Notes under the pieces: model-generated | Databases searched by the model: none | Seen by the model: only the letters and a program-made list of their open reading frames with translations | What the model was told of the DNA's origin: nothing | Source: a virus | Direction: 5' to 3' (one strand) | Length of the DNA stretch: 47,868 bases | IMG/VR virus record: IMGVR_UViG_3300046005_001324 | Location: 1 to 47,868 of that record | Program-made: the position numbers and the translations under genes | Shown here: positions 15,756-26,800 of the stretch, piece after piece | Layout: the number at the start of each line of letters is the position of its first letter | Numbering within the stretch: the first letter of the stretch is position 1

Positions 15756-16478
15756 ATGTCATTATTATCAAACTTAACAACCGATGCATCAATTGAAGAA
15801 GAAAGAGATTCCGTTGGCGGTGGTGGTGCACTGGAATCAGGGTTATACAATGCAACCGTAACATTAGCATATGTTCAACCTGCTGCATCTGGTGCAATTG
15901 GTATCGTTCTTCATTTTAAAACTGAAGATGATAAAGTTATTAGATCAACTCAGTATGTTACATCTGGTACAGCTAAAGGTGGAAAGAATACCTATGAGCG
16001 TGATGGTAAAACATATTATCTTCCTGGCTTTTTGATTGTAAATTCATTAGCTCAATTGACTGTAGGTAAAGAGCTTCCTCAATTAGATACTGAAGAAAAA
16101 GTAGTCAATGTGTATAACACAGAAGCTAAAGCTGAAGTCCCTACTAAAGTACCTATGTTGATGGATTTGATTGGTAAAGAAATTACCATTGGATTGTTAA
16201 AACAGGTCGTTGATCGTACTGCTAAAAGTGATGATGGCAAGTATTTACCTACTGGTGAAACCAGAGAAGAAAATGAAATTGATAAATTCTTCCAGGCTGA
16301 ATCTAAGTTAACTAATGCTGAAATTAAAGCTAATGCTACAGAGCCTACATTTATCCACACATGGGATAAAAAATGGACTGGTGTGACTAGAGATCGTAGT
16401 ACGAAAACTGGTGGAACTGCTGGTGCTCCTAAAGGTGCTGCAGGGGCTAAGAAACCAGCAACTAGCTTATTCTCTTAA
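15756..16478 (+). CDS. Single-stranded DNA-binding protein (N4 gp45-like)
   Basis: A 240-residue protein with a beta-rich OB-like core (LYNATVTLAYVQPA, AIGIVLHFKTED, IRSTQYVTSG) and a basic Gly/Ala-rich C-terminal tail ending KKPATSLFS. Length and position, just before the RuvC-like gene and the convergent vRNAP gene, match N4 gp45. In N4 this SSB also activates late transcription by host RNA polymerase and supports vRNAP promoter use. The purine-rich site GAGAAAAAA precedes the ATG. The assignment rests mainly on synteny and protein texture. Confidence 0.65.
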   Translation: MSLLSNLTTDASIEEERDSVGGGGALESGLYNATVTLAYVQPAASGAIGIVLHFKTEDDKVIRSTQYVTSGTAKGGKNTYERDGKTYYLPGFLIVNSLAQLTVGKELPQLDTEEKVVNVYNTEAKAEVPTKVPMLMDLIGKEITIGLLKQVVDRTAKSDDGKYLPTGETREENEIDKFFQAESKLTNAEIKANATEPTFIHTWDKKWTGVTRDRSTKTGGTAGAPKGAAGAKKPATSLFS

Positions 16479-16488
16479 TAGGTGATTT

Positions 16489-16797
16489 ATGGCTAGTAAT
16501 ACACGAGAAGCAATTGATGCTATTGAGCCTATAGAAGAGCCATCTCCTGCATCATTTGAGATTACATCTGTAGATCAAATGTATAATTTGTTTCATGAGT
16601 GGCATCAACAAAAAGTAGGCATCCTTACTCATATGCTTTCAATTCCTGAAGGTACTGTGATTGAAGATTCAGAGGGTGTTAAACACGAACTAACTAATGA
16701 TTATCTAGCTGGTTTCAAATCAGGGGTAGAAGTTGCTCTTATTGAGTTAACTACCTTACCCTTTCAACCAGTAACTCCTACTGGTGATGATGTATAG
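16489..16797 (+). CDS. Small replication-block protein, function unknown
   Basis: A 102-residue acidic protein (MASNTREAIDAIEPIEEPS...PVTPTGDDV). The central part MYNLFHEWHQQKVGILTHML and the segment DYLAGFKSGVEVALIEL are probably helices. AGGTGATTT precedes the ATG. It begins 10 bp after the SSB gene and overlaps the RuvC-like gene, so it is co-translated with DNA-processing proteins. I do not recognise a family. Confidence 0.6.
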   Translation: MASNTREAIDAIEPIEEPSPASFEITSVDQMYNLFHEWHQQKVGILTHMLSIPEGTVIEDSEGVKHELTNDYLAGFKSGVEVALIELTTLPFQPVTPTGDDV

Positions 16798-17329
16798 AAT
16801 TGTAGGTCTAGACCCTTCCCTAAGAAATTGGGGAATGGTTAATGCTCTCTATGACCAAGAGCAGAAAACTCTTTCTGTTCAATCCGTAGAAATAATCCAA
16901 CCTGATTTATCTCTCGTTGGATTATCAAAACAAAATCTCTTAGATATAGAATCAGCAACTCAGCTTTATGCAGGAACACTTGCATTAGTTAAAGAGGCTG
17001 ATTTTGTAATTGCCGAAATACCTACAGGCAGTCAATCGTCCAGGGCATCACTAGGTTCAGGGATTTGTTTAGGTGTACTTGGTGCAATTAAACTAATTCC
17101 TTTACTTAACTTTATTCCTGTTAGTCCAGCTGAAGTTAAACGAGCAGGATATGGGACTATTAATGCTACTAAAAAAGAGATGATTGAATGGGCAGTGACA
17201 AAACACCCAGAAGCTAACTGGCCTAGATACAAGTCAAAAGGTGAGTTAGTCATTAACGAAGGTAAAGCAGAACATATGTGTGATGCTCTAGCTGCAATCT
17301 ATGCAGGCCTTAAAAAACTTAAATTGTAA
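16787..17329 (+). CDS. RuvC-like Holliday junction resolvase
   Basis: About 180 residues with an RNase H-fold of the RuvC kind: first acidic residue in YRIVGLDPSLRNWG, second in DFVIAEIPTGSQSS, and the C-terminal acidic residue in HMCDALAAIYAGL. The spacing is that of RuvC, with a basic DNA-contact segment VKRAGYGTINATKK. Three adjacent starts are possible (GTG 16784, ATG 16787, ATG 16790); all overlap the previous stop. It probably resolves branched DNA before packaging. Confidence 0.75.
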   Translation: MMYRIVGLDPSLRNWGMVNALYDQEQKTLSVQSVEIIQPDLSLVGLSKQNLLDIESATQLYAGTLALVKEADFVIAEIPTGSQSSRASLGSGICLGVLGAIKLIPLLNFIPVSPAEVKRAGYGTINATKKEMIEWAVTKHPEANWPRYKSKGELVINEGKAEHMCDALAAIYAGLKKLKL

Positions 17330-17342
17330 GGAAATTTATAAT

Positions 17343-17606
17343 ATGAAAATTCAATTAAATAACACTGAAATCTTAACTGCATTGCATCAGTACGTGAACA
17401 CAATGGGTATTAATTTAACCAATAAAACTATTTCTATTGAGTTCATTCAAGGACGTAAGAATGGGCTATCAGCAGAGATTGCTATCGATGAAGCTTCAGA
17501 TGAGGTAGTTGATGAGGTAGTTGAAGCAGAAACCAAAGAACCAGAAGCACATCAAGAACGTGAAGATGTTCCTGAAACCGATGGCTCACAAAGCATCTTT
17601 GGGTAA
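17343..17606 (+). CDS. Small acidic-tailed protein, function unknown
   Basis: An 87-residue protein. The N-terminal part (MKIQLNNTEILTALHQYVNTMGINL, SIEFIQGRKNGLSAEIAI) is a small alpha/beta fold, followed by a strongly acidic tail (DEVVDEVVEAETKEPE) ending SQSIFG. A short conserved-looking domain with an acidic tail and a terminal Phe-Gly recalls SSB-type interaction tails, but this is only a likeness. The ATG at 17343 follows AAGGAAA; a longer frame from 17301 overlaps the RuvC-like gene and is less likely. Confidence 0.55.
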   Translation: MKIQLNNTEILTALHQYVNTMGINLTNKTISIEFIQGRKNGLSAEIAIDEASDEVVDEVVEAETKEPEAHQEREDVPETDGSQSIFG

Positions 17607-17609
17607 TTT

Positions 17610-17789
17610 ATGTTTCGTAGCTTAGGGTATATACTCCTGGCTTCAGTTATTATGGGAATCATCATAGCAATAGTACTTTCGGGTATTTTATTAAGTTCTA
17701 TTATGGTTCCCTTAATTCTAGTAGTGATAGGAATCGTTTTAATCAAAGAATATTTATCCATGACCCAAGAGGATAAGGATAAAGTGTAA
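17610..17789 (+). CDS. Small two-helix membrane protein
   Basis: A 59-residue protein. Two hydrophobic segments, YILLASVIMGIIIAIVL and SIMVPLILVVIGIVLI, are separated by a short polar turn and followed by a charged tail (KEYLSMTQEDKDKV). It starts 3 bp after the previous stop with GGGT upstream. Small two-helix proteins of phages include class II holins, antiholins and superinfection factors; nothing here decides among them. It is the last gene before the convergent terminator. Confidence 0.55.
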   Translation: MFRSLGYILLASVIMGIIIAIVLSGILLSSIMVPLILVVIGIVLIKEYLSMTQEDKDKV

Positions 17790-17793
17790 TGTA

Positions 17794-17826
17794 AAGAAGC
17801 CTCAATTAATGAGGCTTCTTCTTTTT
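17794..17826 (+). terminator. Terminator between convergent replication and virion operons
   Basis: Arms AAGAAGCCTCA and TGAGGCTTCTT (11 bp, perfect), loop ATTAA, followed on the plus strand by TCTTTTT. It ends the rightward block 4 nt after the last stop. On the minus strand the same hairpin follows the vRNAP stop but has a weaker T-run, so it may act in both directions. Confidence 0.85.
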
Positions 17827-17832
17827 ATGGAC

Positions 17833-20800
17833 TTAATCAACTAACCGCATAGTTAATATTTTTGCATATGCGTTATCCCACCCTAATGCCCCATCTCTGA
17901 ATGGATTATTACCAAGATGGTGAAGTAAAGAGCTATCTGTAATCATAGGTCCTAAATGAATTAATTTATTTAAAAGGACCATAGTCATCATTCTTCCAGG
18001 CTGCTCTTTAGAGAGTCTAAATAGCTCTCTTTGAATATATAAGAAATACTTAGTAAAGAGGGTTAACCCAATATCATCTGAATATTGCATCATTCTAGGC
18101 ATAGGTACCGCATATTGAACAAATGCGTTATTAGCCCTAACAACTGCATCTTTATGTGACATTGGATTAACTTTCGTAGTTTGATATTGATACATAGTGT
18201 ACCGAGCCACAAAATCTGATAATTGTGTGATATGTGCTAAAGCTTTATATGCCCCTGATTCACGAGTCATCATTAATGTTTTGATTACTTTTAGTGCTGG
18301 TTCAGGTGTTTTTTGACTCGCTTTATCAATATACTCTCCTAGCATTGTTTTATACGCATATTCCGCATCGGCACCTAAATCCTCTACAATTGTAGGTAAC
18401 ATACCTTCTTCAATTAATGCAGTAGCAGGGTTTCTTTTGATACTGTCTTCTAGTAGTACAATTTGTCGTAAATCTATTTTATTTGCAGTACCTAAAGTCT
18501 CTTTAAGACGTATAGCATCTAAGTCAGCTTTATCTCTCATATATTGAGAGGCTCCTTTAAATGCAATCATTGAGTAATGTACGATATTTTTAAGAGGGAT
18601 ACCTTCTAAAATTAATCGAGATACGTTACTAAAAATGTTACCTACTAAAACAGTTCCTGTTACTACTACAATTTTATCTTTTAAATCAGAAACGATTTCT
18701 TCCCATCCTGATTCAAATCTAGTAACAAATGTTGCAGCTCTTCTCGCATATCTGGTTGATGCTTCTGGTGTCATTCCTCTAGCTCGAGCAGAAATCATGA
18801 GGGTCTCTTCAACAAAGGCAATCCCAATTTTTTGAATAGCGTTTATGGACTTTAAATCTAGAATTCCTGCTGGTTTACCTGCGGCTATTAAATGATCACG
18901 TTCTGCATTTGCACGGTAAAAGGGGTCAGCAGCAGAGACTTTACGATAACCAAAAACGATGTCAGCAGCTTCTTTATGTACCATAATTCTTTCATCACCA
19001 AATATCTCTAAAGCTGCTAGTTGAGTTTTAGTTGGTAGTCTTGCCCATATAGCCCGATCTTCTTGATTAGATGCTTTTGGCCCAATCTCAATAAATTGTG
19101 ATCTGTTATAAGCAGTAGACGCATTATATTCAAGTTTTAATGCGCCTAAAGCTTTCACGTTTAATTCATTTGTAGACTGTTTACTAAATAGTGAACCCGA
19201 TAAGGTACCTAGCACCTTATCAAAGTTATTAGCTTTTTCAAGGACTGAGTTTTTAATATTCTCTGTCATTTTATATGTCCAGTTAATAACCTGCCCTTCA
19301 GAATCATAGATTGGAGCCATCATGTTAACTTCTGGTTTAGATGTAAAATCCTTTAACAATTCAGCCATATCATCCGAGTACCGAGTAGTACGATTTCTAT
19401 TCTTTTGATTATTAATCATAGAATGAATCTCAGCATTTAAGATACCATCTGGATTATTTAAATCCATAAAGCCATTAGTAATATTATCATCTGTTGAGCC
19501 TTCACTCCAAAACTGAACAATACCTGCTGAATACGTCTTTCTCGAGGCATGGCGTAATACATAGTAATGTTTTGTAGTTTGATCTGGATCGTGGGGATCT
19601 CTTTTAATTTCGCCTAATTGTTCAAACCCTACATCCAGAAGTTTTTGTCCATCTTCGATATTAGCTGCTCTTAATTGAACATGCGGGTTATAGATTTCAT
19701 GAATATTACCAAATGCTGCTTTTGATGGATCATTATCATAAATACTTGATAACTCTACTTCAGCTAAATGGCGGTGCAATCTAAGCATAAAGTCAATACC
19801 ATTGCCTTCTTCCATAGGACGTTGCGCTTCAATTGCCATTAATTTACTCACTGCTTGTTTATCAGACTCTGGGGTATATTTAAGAGCAAACATGGTTGTT
19901 AATTTAGTTACATGCTCAGTTGCAATATTCAATTGTTTTTGAGTCAATCGATTATTACCTTCACCAAAACTATTCACAATTTGATATACATTTCCTTTTA
20001 AGAATTGAACAGCACTGTTACCTGTGGCAGCGTAGTAACCTAATCCATGTGCATTGGTAATAAACTCAGGAGCATGTTTAGGGAATGCCGACATAAGCTT
20101 ACTGGCTTCATCTTGAATAACCTGCTCAACTTTTGAACCATCAGACATAAAAGCTTCAAGTTCCGCTAAAGAATAGGTCTCCATAAGCGAGTGCATATTT
20201 GTTTTTAATACTGCAGCAGTTAAGGCAGTCTTGTCAGTACTACTTAAATTCTGTCCATTTTTATTAAAGGCGTTTAAGGTCCCTTTAGCAATATTAGACA
20301 TCATGTCTTTACGTTGTGTATCTAAATGTGTCCGTGTTACTCGAAGTAATTCAAATACCTCTTTTTGACCTTTAACACTATTAATCAAACCAGCTAATAG
20401 ACCTAATCTGCCATTATCAGCAGCGTGGAATAATTCGAGTGTCATTCTTAATAACTGGTCTACTTTGTGTCCAGCAACTGTTTTAAATAGACCAGATATT
20501 GCTTTAACTGTGTGAAATCGTGATTCAGCAATAAGGTCCGAACTGGCAAGTTTAATACCAGTATTAATTACAGATTTTGCTGTTTTATCTAAGAATGACT
20601 CAATACTTTGTTTAGTAGGTGATGCATCTAAATCTAATTGATGTTGAATCACTTTCTTCTGATCGATCTCTAAATCCACTAATTTAATGATCAATGCCTC
20701 TAATCGCTGGCTACTAAGTTTTGAGTCTTTAGTAGACGGTGTAACCTGAGTCCATGAGTGAATGTACTCCAAAATATTTTCAAAAATAGCTTGTAACTTC

Positions 20801-23800
20801 TGTGCCCAAGATTGTTTAGCTGTACTGGTTTTCTTTTCAATGTGTTGGTCTAATAAATTATGTAATCCAGGATTCGTTAATGCAATAGCCGCAAATCTTG
20901 CTAAGTAATCCGAGGTATTATTCACGCCACTAGTTACTTTAAAAATTACATCGTGTAGTTTAGTTGCTTCAGCTTTTGTAGTTGTTCCAAATGCACTGCC
21001 TAATAAATCATCAACAGTAATTGATTTACTAACTGAATCGTATAAATTTCGTAAATCTTTATATGGCTGAAAAGTGTGTAATTCATTATTAGAATTTAAT
21101 GCCGCTATAGCAGCATATACTTGTTCCATAACAAACGACTGTTTACCATCTAGTGTTAAACCGGCTTTCCTAAGCTCATTACTAAGTGGAGTTAGCTTCT
21201 CTTTTTCATTACGCTTCCAAACTTTATCTGCACTTAATCGTGAAGATTTAATTTCAGAATGGATTAATCCAAATGGTCCATGTAATTTATTTACTATGGA
21301 TCCAAGAATATTTTTAAGATGTGTATCAAATTTTGTATCAGTATTTTGACTTGATAGGGCATCATATGTTTCTTGTGTAGAGAATTTTGAGGCCTTGGTT
21401 CCAGTCATGTGAAGTTGTAAATTAAAATCAGAATTATCAAATGAATGTGTCTGGCCTTGTTCAGCTAACGTGATTAAAGCCATTGCATCAGTAATGAATA
21501 ACCCTAAACCCTTTGCTTCTTCTAAAGTTTTAAAGCCTAGGATTTTAGCAATACTCTTAATAAACTGATTAAAGTAATTAATTAATCGCCCTAAGGTAGT
21601 ACGCTCATTTCTAATAGCCCCTCGTTCAATTTCCTGAGCGTGCAACACTTCCGTTTGAAACTTTTTATCCGTTAAGCCATACGACACAAATTCCTGGATA
21701 TCATTTAAAGGTATAGCAAACTCTACTTTTAAATCCTCAGAAATATCAGGATTTGTTTTAATACCCCCCATTAATTTTTCAAGACTAGTTATTGCTTGTT
21801 CAGTTGCCTGTCTGTGTTGAGTATTACCTGTTTCTAGAGAATAACCATTCTTTTCTTTTGCAATCAACACTCCAACTGCAGCGTGTACTAATTCATGCAG
21901 TAATACAGACGCATTTAAAGGCTGTCTTGTAAGATTTGGTCCATAGACTGTAATGGTATGCTCACCATTTTCAAAAAAGTAATCCGCACGGATAGGGACA
22001 CCTCTATTAAAAGATTGCTGCAGTTCCTTTTGATATGCAGTTTGGGCATCTTTTTTAGGTAATGAATCTATATACTTAAATTTAACATCCTTAGGGAGAG
22101 CTTTAGTTAGTTGATCTATTAAAGTATTTTCAAATGAGGTGAGAGTTCGTAGCTGTTTAAGTCCACGCATTACTGAATCAACTGATACGTCATGCGCTTC
22201 TAAGGTTTTAACTAAAGTTGTTTGATCAAAATAAGGGTGCTGTTTAACTTTCAACTTTTTAATCGCTTCAGTTATTTCAGGTGAGAGGGATACTTCATAC
22301 TTAGCCTGAGTTTTTTTAATTTGCTGTTTAAGATAGTGTCTATCTTTTTCAGTAATAGTGTAATGACCCCCTTCAGTTGAATATTGATTAATATACTCAG
22401 AAGTTAATAATGTGTTCAGTTTAGTTAAATCTGCTTGTCTCGCTTGCCCTCTCAGAAGTGTAAGCAGATCAGTTATATTAACAACCTCACCTGATAATGG
22501 ATCACGAAGTTTTGAAATAAATTCTTCCCATTCTAAAATGGTAAACTCTTCATTACTTAATCCCAACACCATTCTTTCAAGAGTATCCACCATTTCAGAC
22601 ATTGGTGAATATGAGGCATTTACTTCAAAAAATGCTTTATTTAGTTCTTGAGCAACTTCAGGGATAAGGTCAAAACGAGTAATAGCTGCATCAAAAATAT
22701 CTAAAATAACAATACCTTTTTTCTGTAAAGCTTGAATTGCTCTATTTAAAATTGCGCTATCCATTGGATGAATTAAACGTGTAACAATGCCTACGCGAAG
22801 ATTATCTAATTTATCAACTAAAGGTTTTCCAATAGCCCCTGCGGTACGAATTGTTTTGCTTTTCTCATCTGTTGGGCTTTTCCCTGCTTTAAAAATCGCA
22901 ACTCCAGTACTTAAATCCGCTGAATTTTTAGTAGGGCCAAACTTAGACATAAACGTGTGTGCATATGGTAATAAACCTTTTTCAAATAATGTGGATTTAA
23001 TGTGGTTAACTAATTCAACAGGAATACCTTCTGCAGCTTGAATTGTAGAGGCAGTATCATTCAGGTCAAATCCCTCCTCAGACCAAAATACTTTTTGTGG
23101 GATTATGGCACCATCGGCCTGAGGCCCTTCAGTAATGTAGGTCCATACGCCCTCTTTTTCTGCCTTTTTTAATTCCCTTTTAACTAATAAATCAGCCATA
23201 TCCCCTAGTACTTGAGATACGTTAATGAGTGTTTTAGACCGTTCTAAGAAAGGTGAAAACGTTTTACTCATTCCTTCTTTTAATGCTCGGCCAAAGATTA
23301 GTTCGTGTCCTTCTCTAATTGCACTATCCAAATCTGCGTTAAATATAGAATTATTCTGTACTAACTCTTTTCCGTTAAAGGTGTACCCCATTAATAATAA
23401 AGGGTCAATGTTAGGATTAATTACAATAGGAGACCTATTAAAGTTATTAACCGAAAGAATGGCATTCAAGGATGCAATCATCTTTGGTGCGTCTTTCGTT
23501 AAAGTTCCTTTTTTATGGGATTCTGAAATTTTCATTTTTACTGATGTTAAGAATGCATCAGATGTTTGTTTAGCTGCATTATCTAGAGAACTTCCAAAAA
23601 AAGGCATTAATGTAGGTTCTTTAAATAATTCACGCATATATCCTGAAATCGTATTCTCTTCAGTAGTAAACTTCCCTAAAAAATACTCCATTGCTTTATA
23701 TGCGGCTCTAGCACCTTTTTTAGTCACCAAAGGTTTTCCAGTTGCTGTTAATACTCCGTTTTGATGAATATCACTTAAGACCTCTAATGCTGCTGATCCA

Positions 23801-26800
23801 CCAGTTTGGTACACGTCTAAATTTGCAGGGTCCGCTTTTTTCCATTTATCAAAGAAAGTAATTAACCCTTTAGGGTAAATCCCAAACTTCTGAATAAACT
23901 GCCCAAGTGCTTGCATTGATCTCTCTGCCCCAAGAGCTAAGATTCCAATAGCAACACCATTAGTTTTACCATCTACCTCTGCTACTAACGATGATTTGAA
24001 GGATGTGGTCCCTTTTCTTTTCGCAGATTCTCTATCAGCTAAAGCAGTTAATCCGATAAAGGCATGCATCCCTGTCTTTGCTTCCCGGACAATTTCTTTA
24101 ATGATACGTTGATCTTCAGCATGGACAGATTCATTAATTGAGTCATCAATTACATTAGTTAATGCGCTTACTGCTTGTGATATTAATGATGTCGGATCTG
24201 CCAAAGCATCCTGTAGTGCATCTGGATTCATGCCTAATGCTTCAGCAACATTATGTTCAAAATCAGCAACGGTCTCAATATCAGTAAAATCAATGGATCT
24301 ATTCCATGATTTATGCGAAATAAGCCATCTAGAGAATTTATGTGATTGTGGGTTAATAGTTCCTGAAACCATATTACGTTGGTTAACCGCTACCCGTCTA
24401 TCAAGGAAAAATTTAACAAGACTATAATCTCCCCCAATTTCTGAGGTCTCCGTCAACTCATCAACTGCATCAAATAAATTATTGATTTGTAATTGAATAT
24501 CATCATTCTTGGCTTGTAGGCTGTCTATAACATCAGCATGATACATTGGATTTCCCAGCGCATCATCTAATTCAATTATCCCTGCCATATCAGCAATCGT
24601 ATCCATACCCATCCCTGCCATAACTACAAATGCAGAATCATTTAAGACGTATTCTGTTTTTACTTGCTGGTTTAATGTTTTGCGTTGAATTGCAGGTAAC
24701 TTAGAAAAATTCGATTGACGTTCTTTTGGAGCCTCTGTATGAAATCCCTCCGTTACACTTGTAGCGGCAAAAATCTTATTAAGGATTCGATTAGATAAAC
24801 TCAACTGCTCTAACTCTTTTTCGACTACAGCAGAATATCTAGAAGACAGTCCTAACCGTCTATTTTGTACATTAGTTTTATTAGATTTAAGTGCAGGAGT
24901 TAATCTTAGAAAGTAAAATTTGCGGTGTTTAGCATCAGTTAATGCTTTTCCCATTGGACCATATTCTGCATCTGCTGCTGTTCTTAAATCGTATTCAGAT
25001 ATTGGGACCCTTTGTACTATTCCATCTTTGATTAGTTTCTCAATTGTATGTAATCCAAACGCAGTTCTAGTTTTTTCTAGGTATTCACTATCAGCCTTTT
25101 TACCTACATTTTTATATCCCAACATATTGGTAATCTCTTTACCAATTGCAGCTGCCATCGCATTCTCATTCATCATCCCATTTGGGAGTAATTTAAATAG
25201 GATATCTGTTACAGGGGCATTAGAGTTTCTACCAATTAAGGTATTAATATGTTCTTTGGTTGTAAGAGTTTTTGCTAATCCTTGAATCGCAGTTGAACCA
25301 GCAACAGCAAATGCAGCTGCCACATTCTCTTCGACTTGCATATTACCTTGGTCATCTGTGTATGCTAATCCAAGAATAGGATTACGTTTATCTACTTTTG
25401 CGCTTGGTGGTGCATTTACATATTTATGAATTGTGTCTGTTAATCTCTTTTGAAATTCGATAGTTTTATCTTTAACAGCTCTTAAAAAAGCACTTTGATG
25501 TTCATCAATTTCAGGGACATTAGCTAATTCAGCTGCTTTAGTATTATCCAGATTAGAGATGAAGTTTCTAATGGATGTAAGTGGTTTGTCATCTGAAGTA
25601 TCTTGTTTAATGTTTTTTGCTAGTAGATTAGTCTTCGCACCTGTATTAACCAACTCACCTGCATCATTTTTTAATGCATTATGCTCTTTACCTTGAAGCA
25701 GTGCTTCCTGTCCTGCCAAGTGTTTCAGTGCCTCTTCATTAATAATAGCATCTGCTGTGATAGGTGTAGGTATACTAGTTAATCTGTCTGATGTGTTTGG
25801 GGTTGATGTAGTAACTTCATCTAATATATTAGTTTGCTGCCCTGTACTTATATCAGTGGATTGAGTTTGTGTAGTATTTTGTGAAGGCTGGGATGTTGTA
25901 TTTGTTTGTGTATTGGGTGTAGATGCCCCCATTGGTAAACCAGCTAAATAATTGTATGCGGTAGTAACATCCTGTGCTTCTTGGTTAATACTATCTCTTA
26001 ATGAAGCAGCGTTCTTACCCTTTTGGGTTGTAGCCCCGGTAATAGCAATAGCCCCTGGAACTCGTGCAGCCTGTGCATACTGAACGCCATCGACATGAAT
26101 AGGCATATTCGCAGGTACTTGTACCCATTTATTAATATCTACAGCATCTCGAATAAATACAACAGGGTTTGCTTTATATGCAGCGTCTAATTCTTGTGGT
26201 GTTTTATTTCCAATATAATCATTAATAATTTTAGCTTTAGAGTCTCTACCTTGTCTAAATTGATCCATTAAATCTAATAAATATGCTTTTCGTTTTGGAT
26301 TTGCAGATGAGATTTCTCTGACATAATCCGGAATACTTAAGTGAGTACCTCCTTCATCATATACGTCCGATCGAACATCCGATGCTGATTTATTTTGATT
26401 ATTCTTACCAAGAATCCGAAGAACAGACTCCTCTTCATCTGTAAAAGGAAGTTCAGTTTGTCCCGCTTGCTTGGCTGCCTCTTGTGCTGCTAATGCTCGT
26501 TTAAGTTGTGTTGGGCTAAGTGTCCCTGCCATCTGAAGCTTCAATACGATTCCTGCAGATGTTTTTGTATTTGGTCCCACTAAGCCATCAACAATTTCTG
26601 CTTGTTTCTGTTCTGGGTATATATGTGTATACAAATCTGCTTGAGCTTCTTTGGCTGCAATTAAGGAAGATTCCTTAGCCGCAGTTATAGAAGCAAGCTG
26701 TGTTTTAGATTCATCCGAGCTTGCCCATTGCTTTGCTCTTTCAATATCTAGTTTTAGGTCTGGAATTACCGCTTGAACTGCATCATATCTAGGGTCATCA

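Noticed and set aside
23225-23764. 179-codon plus-strand frame inside the vRNAP gene
   Set aside because: It is antisense to the polymerase motif A-C region, whose motifs show that the minus strand is coding.
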